DNA from: Pedobacter sp. N36a
GTDB taxonomy: Bacteria > Bacteroidota > Bacteroidia > Sphingobacteriales > Sphingobacteriaceae
Direction: 5' to 3'
Assembly: GCF_014472395.1 (NCBI RefSeq)
Contig: NZ_JACSZW010000002.1
Span: 310,001-374,000, forward strand
DNA length: 64,000 bases
Under the pieces are notes generated by a model that worked only from the letters and a program-made list of their open reading frames with translations, had not been told where the DNA came from and searched no databases. Both the position numbers and the translations under genes were made by a program. Within the stretch, counting starts at the first letter, position 1, and each line of letters starts with the position of its first letter. Shown here one piece after another: positions 28,196 through 36,966 of the stretch.

Positions 28196-28779
28196 TTAAG
28201 AAATTGGTGGCACCTTCTTCGCCCTGATCTTGATTAAGAATTCGGGGATAATGCCAAGAAAGGAAGTCAGCATGTATTGTGGGATGCGTTGTACAAATCT
28301 GGGAAAGGCTTGCTGAAGTGTCGGTAATGTGCTTCTCTGGATAAATTGTGGTTGTACCTTGCCAGGTATTGACTGGCCGCACAAGCACGTTGGAACAAGA
28401 GCCGGAAATAGCGCTCCATTTCCGGAACTTCTTGAAAAAGCACCTCTTCAATAGCACTTTCTAAGGCCAATACGGTACTGTCCTCTACCGCTTGTAAGTA
28501 AAAGTCAGAAGTTTTTTTATGCGCCAGACTGGTATAATCACCGATCCACCAATTTTCAATCGCAAACTGCGTGGTCTGTTCCACACCTTTATCGTCAAAA
28601 AAGTACATCCTCAAACAACCTTTGGCCACAAAATAGTTGCCTTTGCAGGTTTCTCCAGGCTTCAAAATTATAGTCTTATTCTTTAACTACGGCGCCTTAA
28701 CAGGTTGAATAATAGCCTTTTATTCCGTTTCGTTTAAGGGTGTGTATTGTTGGAAGTGTTTAAGCAGTGCAGCGTACAT
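28196..28779 (-). pseudogene. Crp/Fnr-family regulator pseudogene (two in-frame stops and a frameshift)
   Basis: Starting at the ATG at 28779 the frame reads MYAALLKHFQQYTPLNETE, then TAA (28722-28720), then KAIIQPVKAP, then TAG (28689-28687). It resumes as LKNKTIILKPGETCKGNYFV, a cyclic-nucleotide-binding fold. The fold continues through ENWWIGDY to HYRHFSKPFPD. Near 28295 one base is missing. The neighbouring frame then carries the expected end FVQRIPQYMLTSFLGIIPEF and LIKIRAKK, stopping at 28196. Total length, 584 nt, equals 194 codons plus two bases, so one deletion explains the shift. Three separate lesions argue for real decay rather than sequencing error. Confidence 0.9.
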
Positions 28780-28831
28780 AAAGGTTGGGCTAAGGAAGCA
28801 AAGAAAGGAATCCTGGGAAGGATGTTAAATC

Positions 28832-28866
28832 AAAACAGCAGATAATTATTGTTCATCTGCTGTTTT
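28832..28866. terminator. Bidirectional hairpin terminator
   Basis: AAAACAGCAGAT (28832-28843) and ATCTGCTGTTTT (28855-28866) are perfect 12-bp arms. It ends the L,D-transpeptidase transcript on the minus strand. Confidence 0.75.
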
Positions 28867-28881
28867 GTATTTTTCTGTATG

Positions 28882-29691
28882 TTAGATCCTTAAAGGATTG
28901 GTGGGCACTTCTGTTTGCGAAGATCCACCGATGTCGTTGGTGGCAAACATTGCCGCAACATGTGTATTCAAATATCTGGAGGTATAGTATGGATCGCTTA
29001 CATTGATAAACAACACGGTTCCACCTTCAATAGAATCAATCACCTGATTGGCGAGTCCTGGTGGTACGGCAGGGCATCCCTGACTACGTCCTAATCTTCC
29101 AAGTGCATTGATGGTACCCTGGCTTACATAATCAGCTCCATGAACCACAATAGAACGTTTACGGGCATTCGAGTTGAAACCTTCATCCATTCCATCCAAT
29201 CGCAGCGATTTGCCATGCTGTCCCCTGTAAACTTCTGCAGTTAAATAGAAGCCGATACTACTTTGAAAGGAATCATTTGTATTAGAAAATCGGGTGGCCT
29301 TATCATTGCCACTGCGTTGCCCATGGGCTACCCAGGTATTGAGCAATAGCTTTTTCTTGTCCAGATCAATGATCCACAAGCGCTTTTTAGTACTGTTCTG
29401 ATCAAAGTCTGCAATCGTTAAAATGTCTTTGTGTGCCGCAAGCTGTCCTGATTTTTTAAGGTTATAAAAACCTGTGACTGCTTTTTCAAATACGGATTCT
29501 ATTAATCCGCTTTCAGCAAGATGTGCTGATTGATACAACTCAGTGACATGTCTGTTGTAAATACTGTCTGGAGTTAATTTTACAACTGCTGCCGTTGAGG
29601 CTAATGGGGTACTTACCGACTCCCGGTTCACCAAGGTAAGGGCTAAAGATAGGGTAATCAATCCCGCTCCACCAAAAAGGTATTTCATCAT
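28882..29691 (-). CDS. Murein L,D-transpeptidase catalytic domain family protein
   Basis: This 269-residue exported protein has an N-terminal hydrophobic signal (residues 4-20). The catalytic domain (about 85-245) carries SIVVHGADYVS and the active-site region LGRSQGCPAVPPG, in which Cys would attack the meso-diaminopimelate-containing peptide stem. Upstream signatures RLWIIDLDKKKLLLNTWVAHG and SSIGFYLT fit this YkuD-like subfamily. It should crosslink peptidoglycan or attach proteins to it. It is alone, with a terminator on its 3' side and 302 bp of non-coding DNA before LanB on the 5' side. Confidence 0.88.
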   Translation of the reverse strand: MMKYLFGGAGLITLSLALTLVNRESVSTPLASTAAVVKLTPDSIYNRHVTELYQSAHLAESGLIESVFEKAVTGFYNLKKSGQLAAHKDILTIADFDQNSTKKRLWIIDLDKKKLLLNTWVAHGQRSGNDKATRFSNTNDSFQSSIGFYLTAEVYRGQHGKSLRLDGMDEGFNSNARKRSIVVHGADYVSQGTINALGRLGRSQGCPAVPPGLANQVIDSIEGGTVLFINVSDPYYTSRYLNTHVAAMFATNDIGGSSQTEVPTNPLRI

Positions 29692-29993
29692 AGAATTGGG
29701 TTTTATTATTTAAGTCTGATTTTACCTATAAGCTTTTATTTTTTTACAAATGTACTGATTATTTGGTGTTTAGCGGTTTATTTTTGATGTTTTGTTTTAA
29801 AATGACGGTCTGTCTACAAGTTCCGTCCCGCATTTATTAATCATTGACCTTTAATACGGGAAAAGGTTTAAATCAGGCTTTTGTCTGCTGGTCTCTATTT
29901 TTCGTGTAAGCTCAGGGCTATTTGGTGTAATAGATTAGGTTCATTTCTAAATGTACAGGAAATTGTAGAAAGAAAAGATAAAAAAAGCTTGTT
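29692..29993. other. Divergent intergenic region before the LanB gene
   Basis: About 300 bp between the L,D-transpeptidase start and the dehydratase start, so it must hold both promoters. It is AT-rich with short T runs. I see no convincing palindrome, terminator or second small peptide frame here. A precursor-like peptide is found instead at 33972-34136. Confidence 0.5.
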
Positions 29994-32804
29994 ATGGATA
30001 TAAAATTAAATATCAACCCTGTGCTGCTGTTGAGGATTCCAGCCTTTTCCATGGCCGATGAATTGGTTGAAGTGTGGGAGGAGTTAAAGGAGGCTATCTA
30101 TCATTCTTCCAGTGATTTTTATGAGAAAATAAAGGACCTTCCTGCTGCTGGTGTTGCCGGTCTGGATACCCGTACACAGTATACCATCTGGAAATATTTC
30201 AATCGCTCCAAATACCGCGGTACGCCATTTGGCAATTTTGCGGGCTTTGCTGTTGCGACTTTAGGAGAAGGAAAGGAAAACCTGATTTTCTCAAAAGAAC
30301 AGCATTTGCATCGTTTTAAGGACTGGTCTAAGTATAAGGCGGTCGAATTACAGGAAACAGAATTGTTGGCCATAGATCGCCTGTATTTCTCAAATTCCAG
30401 CCATTATACCGCTACTGATCATATTCGTTTCATTTCCTTGGGAGATCAGGTATTTGAACTGTCGGAAATTGTGTACAGTGAATTTATCCATGAATTGCTG
30501 GGTTTCTGTGCTGAGAAGGCAACCTATTCCTCCATACTGGAGTATGCAGCCACAAAAGCCATAGCCGAAGAGGTGTTGTTAGGGATGCTAAAAGCAATGG
30601 TTGATTCCCAGCTGCTGTTCACGGATTTAAATGCAAACATTATTGGTCCCGACTATTTTGAGCGTCGTTATCAGCAGTTGGAGCTTCCGCCCGAACAGTA
30701 TGAACAAGGTGATTACCTGATAGCGGAAAGACAAATGATTTCCGGCGACTTGTCCAGGGCTGCATTTAGACATCTTCCTGCTTGTATTAATACTTTACGA
30801 ACTTTGAATTTATCAATAGTAAATGAAGTACTTAAGTTATTTGCAAAGGACTTTCAAAAACGGTACGAAGGGCAGGAAATACCCTTGATGACGATCCTTG
30901 ATCCAGAACTCGGAATTGGTTATGGGCAGTTTACCTCAGCTGCAAATTCACAGGATTTAGCCCAGGAGTTGAGTAGTCATACTAGAAAGAAAGTTCCGGC
31001 TTTACTGCCTTGGACGGGCTTGAGTAATGAACTGCTGAAAGCCATGCTCAAAGAGAAAAAGAAAGTGTTGCAATTAAAGGATTTGATAGCCCTAAAGCAT
31101 GAAGACGCGAATTTAAAACCAGCAAATAGTTTTAGTGTGCTGGCGAGGTTTGCCGGAGATTTGGTGGTATTGGATAGTATTGGTGGCTGCACAGCAAATG
31201 CCCTGTCGGGTCGTTTTACGAAGGCTAGTGAAACATTTACCAAGCACTGTAAGGCGGTTGCTGCCGGGGAATCGGCTGCAAACCCAGAGGTGATCTTCTT
31301 TGATATCGCCTATATGGCAGAAGGAAGAGTAGACAACATCAACCGCAGACAGCAGATTTACGAGCATGAGCTGCCTATTTTAAACTATTCCTGCGCGGAA
31401 CAGCTGATTGGACTTCAGGATATCCTGGTGACGGTTCAGGGAGAAGAGGTCATACTTTTCTCTAAAAAGTATGGAAAAAGACTGATTCCGAGGTTGGCCT
31501 CTGCTTATAACTACAGCAGATCAGACCTATCTGTATACCGATTTTTGTGTGACCTGCAGCACCAGGGAATCCAATCCCAGCTCTTGTTTGACGTTCAGGA
31601 GCTACTGCCAGGATTGGATTATTACCCTAGAATTCAATATGAGAACCTCGTCTTATCGACGGCAAAATGGCGGGTGAAAGGAGCGGAGTTAAAAGGGAAA
31701 GACACCTTGGCGGTGTTGGATAAAATGGGGCTATGCCGATATTTTTCAGTTGGCAATGGAGATCAGACTTTATGCTTTGATAAAGCTAAAGCTGAGGATC
31801 TTTTATTCTTAAAGCAGTACGTAAATCATTATGACGACTTCGTTCTAACAGAAGTTGTATGTTCAGATTGTCAGGTGTTTAAAGATAGTTATAAGAAGCC
31901 TTACTTTACTCAGATTCTGCTGGCCGTCAGCCATCAGGAACAACTGTATCCTGGATATAAATTAAGAGAAAATAGCCAGGATCCGGCCACTGAATCCATC
32001 ATCATGCCAGGTAAAGACTGGTTGTCTTATGAGCTTTATTGTCATCCCGACAGGGCTGATTTCTTCTTGGCTGCCCGTATTGCTAAGTTCATAGAAAGAC
32101 ATGACCCCGCTTTCAAAACCTGGTTTTTTATCAGGTACAATGATCCGGCGCCACACCTCAGATTAAGGTTCCAACTGCAGGATCAGCAGACTGGCTATTT
32201 TTACATGATGAAGTTAATGGAACTGCTCGCCGTAGATCTGCAGGAAGGTCTGATCAAGGACATTCAATTGAAAACTTATTACCGGGAAACGGCGCGTTAC
32301 GGTGTGCAGCAAATGGCATTAACAGAACAGCATTTCGGGAAAGATAGTCAGTATGCGCTGGAGGCAATTGAAAATCATCTCGACAATTTCGTCATTTACG
32401 CCAACTGCATCGCCTTGATGAAGGCTACGCTTGATTCATTGTCTCTGGAAAAGAAAGAGGTGTTGTCATTTATCCGTAGCGTACAAAGGTCCTTTGAGCA
32501 GGAGCATTACCTGACTGCTGAGGACTTTAAAATGGTAAACCGGGAATGGACTGATTTTAAGGGGCAGGTGCATTTAAATCTTCCTGAGCTAGCCATCACA
32601 TTGGAAGCCCTGCAGCAGTCCTTTCTGCGTACGCTGATGGCCACTGCTGCAGCACAAAGACCTGCCTTGTTCTGCAGCTTATTTCATATGCACATCAACC
32701 GACTGTTTGCTGTGCAGCAGCGGGCACATGAATTGATCATCTACAGTTTTCTTTATAAACAGCTGCAAATGGAACAGCAAAGGCCGGTTGTTATCCTTAA
32801 TTAA
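29994..32804 (+). CDS. Full-length LanB-type lantibiotic dehydratase
   Basis: This 936-residue protein combines the large N-terminal glutamylation domain (about 1-620; opens with LLRIPAFSMADELVEVW and contains YTIWKYFNRSKYRGTPFGNFAGF by position near 60-85). The C-terminal thiopeptide-type elimination domain covers about 670-925 (WLSYELYCHPDRADFFLAA by position, then WFFIRYNDPAPHLRLRF). The family dehydrates Ser and Thr in a peptide using glutamyl-tRNA, then eliminates glutamate. Both halves are present, unlike split thiopeptide enzymes. No LanC cyclase, protease or dedicated exporter lies near. The likely substrate is the Cys-free peptide at 33972-34136. Its 3' end overlaps the convergent kinase gene by 8 bp. 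Confidence 0.92.
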   Translation: MDIKLNINPVLLLRIPAFSMADELVEVWEELKEAIYHSSSDFYEKIKDLPAAGVAGLDTRTQYTIWKYFNRSKYRGTPFGNFAGFAVATLGEGKENLIFSKEQHLHRFKDWSKYKAVELQETELLAIDRLYFSNSSHYTATDHIRFISLGDQVFELSEIVYSEFIHELLGFCAEKATYSSILEYAATKAIAEEVLLGMLKAMVDSQLLFTDLNANIIGPDYFERRYQQLELPPEQYEQGDYLIAERQMISGDLSRAAFRHLPACINTLRTLNLSIVNEVLKLFAKDFQKRYEGQEIPLMTILDPELGIGYGQFTSAANSQDLAQELSSHTRKKVPALLPWTGLSNELLKAMLKEKKKVLQLKDLIALKHEDANLKPANSFSVLARFAGDLVVLDSIGGCTANALSGRFTKASETFTKHCKAVAAGESAANPEVIFFDIAYMAEGRVDNINRRQQIYEHELPILNYSCAEQLIGLQDILVTVQGEEVILFSKKYGKRLIPRLASAYNYSRSDLSVYRFLCDLQHQGIQSQLLFDVQELLPGLDYYPRIQYENLVLSTAKWRVKGAELKGKDTLAVLDKMGLCRYFSVGNGDQTLCFDKAKAEDLLFLKQYVNHYDDFVLTEVVCSDCQVFKDSYKKPYFTQILLAVSHQEQLYPGYKLRENSQDPATESIIMPGKDWLSYELYCHPDRADFFLAARIAKFIERHDPAFKTWFFIRYNDPAPHLRLRFQLQDQQTGYFYMMKLMELLAVDLQEGLIKDIQLKTYYRETARYGVQQMALTEQHFGKDSQYALEAIENHLDNFVIYANCIALMKATLDSLSLEKKEVLSFIRSVQRSFEQEHYLTAEDFKMVNREWTDFKGQVHLNLPELAITLEALQQSFLRTLMATAAAQRPALFCSLFHMHINRLFAVQQRAHELIIYSFLYKQLQMEQQRPVVILN

Positions 32805-33888
32805 CAGGGCTCAGGCAGATTTCTAAGGATACCTTAAATTGCTGTTCCTGTTGTAAAGTATGGAGTACCGCCTGGTCTCCATACGCTGCTTTTAAGCGTT
32901 TTTTTACGTTATCCAGGCCAATATGATGGCTTGGCTGCATTTGATTTTTACTGATAAGGTTAGTCGTTTCGATCTTCAATACAGCGTTTTTATACTTCAG
33001 CTGAAGCTGGGCTGGATGGGCTTGCTGCAATAAATCACCATGCTTGAACATGTTTTCTACCAAGGTCATCACCAGCAGCGGAACGATTTCTAATTCCGCA
33101 ACTTCTTCATCATACTCCATTTGGATATAGAGCTCCTGATGCGATTTAATCTTGTGCAGTTTGATCAGGTTTTCCACCTGTTCCAGCTCTCCGATCAGCG
33201 GAGAGTTGGTATTGCTCACTTCCTCAATGGAGTACCGCATCATTTCTGATAAGGCCAGTATGGCTTCTGCGGCCTCCGGCGTTGTTTTTCGCGTGCTTGT
33301 ATAGATGAAATTTAAAGTATTAAAGAGGAAGTGCGGATTGATTTGAGCTTTCAGGTGTGCATGCTGAGATTTAATCAGATCGGCATAGATCCGTTGATTC
33401 TCAATAATCACCAAAAGCCTTTCTTTTTCCTTTTCTTCCGCACGTTTTCTTTCTTCAAAATAGCCCAGGATATAATAATAGGCACTGGAGAATAGAATGA
33501 AATAGATGACCCGGTAGGACATCCCAATGTAACCATCCAGGCTAAATTGTGGTGGACTCAGGAAAGTGATGTACCCATTTCGGTGAAAGAAATTCGCCAG
33601 ATTAGCCGTAATGCAGATGTACACGACCACCTCAATTAAAATGAGCAAAGGTAGCCTCCAGAGTGCCTGAACGGTCTTCATCTTCGCACCGGGCATGACG
33701 AAATGTGCATGGAAATAAAACAGCAGAATATTAAAAATATAAAAGAAAACATAATTTCCGACAGGGGAGAATTGTTTTCTTATGAGGCCCATGATCACTA
33801 CCTCGTAAAAAATAAAGATAGACCAGCCAATGAAGTGAATCTTGTATTTACGTATAAAGTTAATGAACTCGGAAAGGATAATTTTCAT
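32797..33888 (-). CDS. LytS/YehU-type sensor histidine kinase
   Basis: This 363-residue protein has four membrane segments (about 18-35, 45-65, 78-98, 118-142), a short coiled linker and the His_kinase domain. The phospho-acceptor is the His in QINPHFLFNTLNFIY (near residue 185). An ATPase domain ends it (N box VMTLVENMFKHG, then LDNVKKRLKAAYG). Such kinases pair with LytTR regulators. The regulator at 34158-34904 lies upstream on the same strand; the peptide gene sits between them in antisense. By analogy with peptide-sensing systems it may respond to the modified peptide, but the membrane part is not of the classical AgrC length. Confidence 0.88.
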   Translation of the reverse strand: MKIILSEFINFIRKYKIHFIGWSIFIFYEVVIMGLIRKQFSPVGNYVFFYIFNILLFYFHAHFVMPGAKMKTVQALWRLPLLILIEVVVYICITANLANFFHRNGYITFLSPPQFSLDGYIGMSYRVIYFILFSSAYYYILGYFEERKRAEEKEKERLLVIIENQRIYADLIKSQHAHLKAQINPHFLFNTLNFIYTSTRKTTPEAAEAILALSEMMRYSIEEVSNTNSPLIGELEQVENLIKLHKIKSHQELYIQMEYDEEVAELEIVPLLVMTLVENMFKHGDLLQQAHPAQLQLKYKNAVLKIETTNLISKNQMQPSHHIGLDNVKKRLKAAYGDQAVLHTLQQEQQFKVSLEICLSPVN

Positions 33889-33971
33889 TTTGTGTAATAA
33901 AAAAAGAAGTTAACGGAATACTTTTCAACCGGCCCTGGATGCTGCCTAATTTTCATAAAAAAACTAACATT

Positions 33972-34136
33972 ATGAAAAAAGAAATCATCTCCTTCGACCT
34001 TAAAAAAAGTATATTATTTGTATTCAAATCTAAAAAGAGCAGATCAGGATTCACACCTACTATCACCGCTACTGATCCAACTAATGGAACTGCAACTTCG
34101 CATACCAGTTCTGTAATTACCTTCCCTGCTGGCTAA
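33972..34136 (+). CDS. Candidate RiPP precursor peptide, Ser/Thr-rich and without cysteine
   Basis: A 54-residue peptide from ATG 33972; ATG 33939 in frame would add 11 residues but lacks the usual leader start. The leader-like part MKKEIISFDLKKS contains FDLK, close to the FNLD-type box recognised by LanB enzymes. A basic stretch (KSKKSRSG) precedes a core of about 28 residues that holds nine Thr and three Ser, with no Cys anywhere. The end is SSVITFPAG. It is the only small open frame of this type near the dehydratase and is followed by its own terminator. Dehydration would give Dha/Dhb residues without lanthionine rings. The role as substrate is inference from position and composition. Confidence 0.7.
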   Translation: MKKEIISFDLKKSILFVFKSKKSRSGFTPTITATDPTNGTATSHTSSVITFPAG

Positions 34137-34147
34137 ATCTGCACTTT

Positions 34148-34194
34148 ACGATGAAATCTATTCGGAGATACTTCGGTTAGATTTCATCGTTTTC
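34148..34194. terminator. Terminator hairpin behind the precursor gene, overlapping the regulator 3' end
   Basis: Perfect 13-bp arms ACGATGAAATCTA (34148-34160) and TAGATTTCATCGT (34178-34190) with a 17-nt loop, then TTTTC on the plus strand. The right arm encodes the last residues of the LytTR regulator on the other strand. Confidence 0.75.
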
Positions 34195-34904
34195 TCTGCC
34201 AGGAACATCAGGAATTGCTTTTTATAAGTGGTTCCTAAAGGAATCTCCATCTTATTACTCAATACAATCGTATTCCCTTCTACTTTCTGAATGTAATTTA
34301 CCGCCACAATAAAAGAGCGCTGTACGCGCACAAAATTATTGATGTCCTGCAGTTTACATTCCAATTCCTTCATTGTTAAATAGGCAATATGTGTTTCTGT
34401 AGGCGTATGAATCTTTACATAATTGTTTAAACCCTCAATGGTGATGATGTCTTTAATATTGATTTTCGTGTATTTTTGTATCTGATCGGTTTTGATAAAG
34501 AAGAAATCATCCAGAGCCGGAGTATTTTTACTCATGTTTTCCAAACTGAGCAGCCTTTTAATCATGAGTGCAAATTTGCTCATGGAAATGGGTTTCAGTA
34601 AATACTCATTGGCCTGTACTCCAAAAGCTTCATACGCATATTTGGAATGACCCGTAGTGATGATGAGGTATTTTGTTTTCGCCCTGATGGCAACAGAAAG
34701 ATCTAACCCGGAGATACCAGGCATATCCATGTCCATAAAGACAATATCAATATGATCTTCCTCGGAAATTTCCATTAATGCCTGTAATGGATCTGTAAAA
34801 TACTTTAGCAGCTGTAGATTCGGCATCGCGTCAATATAGTCTGCCAGGAGTTCTACAGCATGCTTCTCGTCGTCAATAATGACGCAGTTTAATTTCTTAT
34901 CCAT
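34158..34904 (-). CDS. LytTR-family response regulator
   Basis: About 248 residues from ATG 34904. That start is fixed by a strong Shine-Dalgarno AGGAGG at 34916-34911, rare in this window; an in-frame start at 34925 would include it in the coding part. The receiver domain (about 4-120) has the acidic pair IIDDE, the acceptor in IVFMDMDMPG and the Lys in YLLKPIS. The LytTR DNA-binding domain (about 140-235) has IKDIITIEGLNNYVKIHT and FVRVQRSFIVAVNYI. It pairs with the LytS kinase 269 bp downstream and probably controls the peptide gene, the dehydratase or both. Confidence 0.92.
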   Translation of the reverse strand: MDKKLNCVIIDDEKHAVELLADYIDAMPNLQLLKYFTDPLQALMEISEEDHIDIVFMDMDMPGISGLDLSVAIRAKTKYLIITTGHSKYAYEAFGVQANEYLLKPISMSKFALMIKRLLSLENMSKNTPALDDFFFIKTDQIQKYTKINIKDIITIEGLNNYVKIHTPTETHIAYLTMKELECKLQDINNFVRVQRSFIVAVNYIQKVEGNTIVLSNKMEIPLGTTYKKQFLMFLAEKTMKSNRSISE

Positions 34905-34910
34905 TGATCT

Positions 34911-34916
34911 CCTCCT
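34911..34916 (-). promoter_or_regulatory. Strong Shine-Dalgarno site of the LytTR regulator
   Basis: AGGAGG on the minus strand, 6 nt before ATG 34904. Most genes here lack such a site, so it decides this start and suggests efficient translation. Confidence 0.7.
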
Positions 34917-35411
34917 ATAATTCAAATACTTTTAATAAATCTAATCAAAAAATATATACGCAACGTAAAAACCACATTTGGCGTAATACTTTTTTTTCTT
35001 TCATGAAATTTATTAAGGATCTGTAAAGATAAATCAAATTTAGGGATAAAACTATATTTTGGACCGGGAGAGGCGGGATTAACGCAGTCGGGAGCCCTTA
35101 AAATAGTCTGCCAGGCCTTTATTTATAGGTAAATTCATTGACCACATAAATCCGGGCATTCACCACGTGGCAAGTAGCTTTCGCGTAAAAGAATTGTCTG
35201 ATTAAACTTCCTTGTTTACTTTTAGAACATCCCCCCTATAAAACAAAATTCCTGGTGCATGGAGGTGCATCAGGGATTTTAATAGAAAGACATCACACGC
35301 GCTCAAATCATTCTATAAGGGGGTCATTCCCCTTATTAATAACCCCCTCTCAAATCATCTCTTATCTGTTTCAATGATCTACTGCTTTTGTTATATTTGA
35401 GCTTAAAATCA
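34917..35411. other. Long intergenic region with two hairpins
   Basis: Nearly 500 bp without a convincing gene. It contains a 15-bp stem (35245-35259 with 35266-35280, loop TGGAGG) whose two odd pairs are G-U wobbles only in plus-strand RNA. A perfect 8-bp stem ATAAGGGG/CCCCTTAT follows (35315-35336, loop GTCATT). A symmetric CCACGTGG lies near 35163. No plus-strand gene precedes the first hairpin, so it may terminate a short untranslated RNA. Confidence 0.4.
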
Positions 35412-35753
35412 ATGAATATGCAAAGTGAATTGTTTCAAATCGAAGCGGAAATGCCATGGGAAGATCTTGGTAACGGAATACAAAGACAAGTTTTTGGCTA
35501 TAACGATCAGGTGATGCTGGTGAAAGCTAAATTCGAGCCAGGGGCAATTGGAACATTACATGAGCACCACCATACGCAGGTCACTTATGTAGACAGCGGC
35601 ATCTTCGAAATAACCATCGGTACAGAAAAGAAAATCATTAAAAAAGGAGATGGATTTTATGTCTCGCCGCATACCTTACATGGTTGTGTTTGTATCGCGG
35701 CAGGCACATTGATCGATGCTTTTAGCCCAGCGCGGGAGGATTTCCTGGAGTAG
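35412..35753 (+). CDS. Cupin-domain protein, KdgF-like
   Basis: About 113 residues from ATG 35412 (another ATG two codons on). It is a single small cupin barrel: MPWEDLGNGIQRQVFGYND at the start by position, metal-ligand motif LHEHHHTQVTYVDSG, and the second histidine in SPHTLHGCVC. The ending LIDAFSPAREDFLE matches KdgF, which opens unsaturated uronates from pectin or alginate; the Asp and Arg reported as catalytic there are present. This links loosely to the uxuA module 30 kb upstream. Other small sugar-binding cupins are similar, so the role is tentative. Its end overlaps the convergent MFS gene by 32 bp. Confidence 0.75.
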   Translation: MNMQSELFQIEAEMPWEDLGNGIQRQVFGYNDQVMLVKAKFEPGAIGTLHEHHHTQVTYVDSGIFEITIGTEKKIIKKGDGFYVSPHTLHGCVCIAAGTLIDAFSPAREDFLE

Positions 35754-36963
35754 GAGCGTCTACAGCCTTCATATATTTGTACAAATAAGCACAGGCCAGT
35801 AACAGGCAGGTCAAGATAAACCATAGCGTGTTATAGCCATGGTGCTCGGCGATGTAAAATCCTGCTGAAGGGCCAACAACCTGTGCAACCGACCAAACCA
35901 GCATATATCCTGCGGCATATTGGCCCCTGTTAAATTCATTTGCCCTGCTCATCACAAAGGTATTTACAAATGGCAGGGCAAACATTTCACCAAAGGTGAA
36001 AAGCACAATACACAACACCCCGAGTATAAGTGGGGAACCGAAGGGAAGCATGAGCACCAGGAAGGATGCCGCAATTAAGAGTACCCCAATGGTGATAAAG
36101 AATATCGAGGATTTTTTGCCTTCGATTTTATGAATCATCACCATTTCAAATAGGGCGATAATTATGCCATTGAGGCCTAAAATTAAACCAATCATAAACT
36201 CATCGATTTTCCATGATTCTTTGAAGAATACAGGAACCACCCTAAACATGAGGAAAAAGCAGATGATAAAAATGGTACTTAGCAGCAGGAATTTGATAAA
36301 CAAAACATCTTCCCATGGCTTTCTAACCACAATGCCTTTTACCTTTTCTTTAATCGCCTTTCTATACCCTTTGATTTTCGGCAGGAAGCATAAAATGCTC
36401 AGGCCGGCAAAGATGCCAACGGCACCATCTACATAAAACAGCAGTCTGTAGTTATAAGAGGCGATTAATCCACCCATACTTACGCCAAATGCCCATCCCA
36501 TATTTGTTGCCAGGCGATTCAAAGAGTAGGACCTGGTTTCCAGACCGGGTTTTGCATAGGCAGCAATCGCCGCAAAATTTGCTGGACGGAATGCTTCAGC
36601 AAAGAAGCTGATCACCACGGCCAGGACACAAAGCGTCTCGAAGTGTGTAATGCTGGCAAAAAACAGGAAAAACAAACCGCCTATAATGGCAGAGAGGATC
36701 TGAACCGGTTTGAAACCGATCACATCAGTGAGTTTTCCTCCTGCCGCAGAACCCATTATGGAGCCCACACCAAACAGGGTAATGATCAATCCTGCATCAG
36801 ATGCGGAACGGTGTAATGATTGGGTCACATATAAGCCCATAAAGGGCACAGCCATGTATCCACTACGATTAATGAGCATAACGATGCTCAAAATCCAGGT
36901 CTCCTTGCTCAGTCCAGAGAACGAACGTTTGTAGTTCCCTGCGATATCTTGAAGTAAAGTCAT
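35722..36963 (-). CDS. MFS transporter
   Basis: This 413-residue membrane protein has about 12 hydrophobic segments and the first cytoplasmic loop motif GGKLTDVIGFKPVQ (motif A type, residues about 75-88). The layout resembles drug:proton antiporters (YdeE/MdtH-like); the substrate is unknown. It begins only 3 bp after the stop of the methyltransferase gene on the same strand, so the two are translated from one message. Being 1 kb from the RiPP genes it could export or protect against a product, but nothing in the sequence proves it. Confidence 0.85.
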   Translation of the reverse strand: MTLLQDIAGNYKRSFSGLSKETWILSIVMLINRSGYMAVPFMGLYVTQSLHRSASDAGLIITLFGVGSIMGSAAGGKLTDVIGFKPVQILSAIIGGLFFLFFASITHFETLCVLAVVISFFAEAFRPANFAAIAAYAKPGLETRSYSLNRLATNMGWAFGVSMGGLIASYNYRLLFYVDGAVGIFAGLSILCFLPKIKGYRKAIKEKVKGIVVRKPWEDVLFIKFLLLSTIFIICFFLMFRVVPVFFKESWKIDEFMIGLILGLNGIIIALFEMVMIHKIEGKKSSIFFITIGVLLIAASFLVLMLPFGSPLILGVLCIVLFTFGEMFALPFVNTFVMSRANEFNRGQYAAGYMLVWSVAQVVGPSAGFYIAEHHGYNTLWFILTCLLLACAYLYKYMKAVDAPTPGNPPALG

Positions 36964-36966
36964 GAT

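Noticed and set aside
33939..33971. Longer start for the peptide gene (ATG 33939)
   Set aside because: The extra 11 residues do not look like a leader, and MKKEIISFDL is the typical opening; kept 33972.
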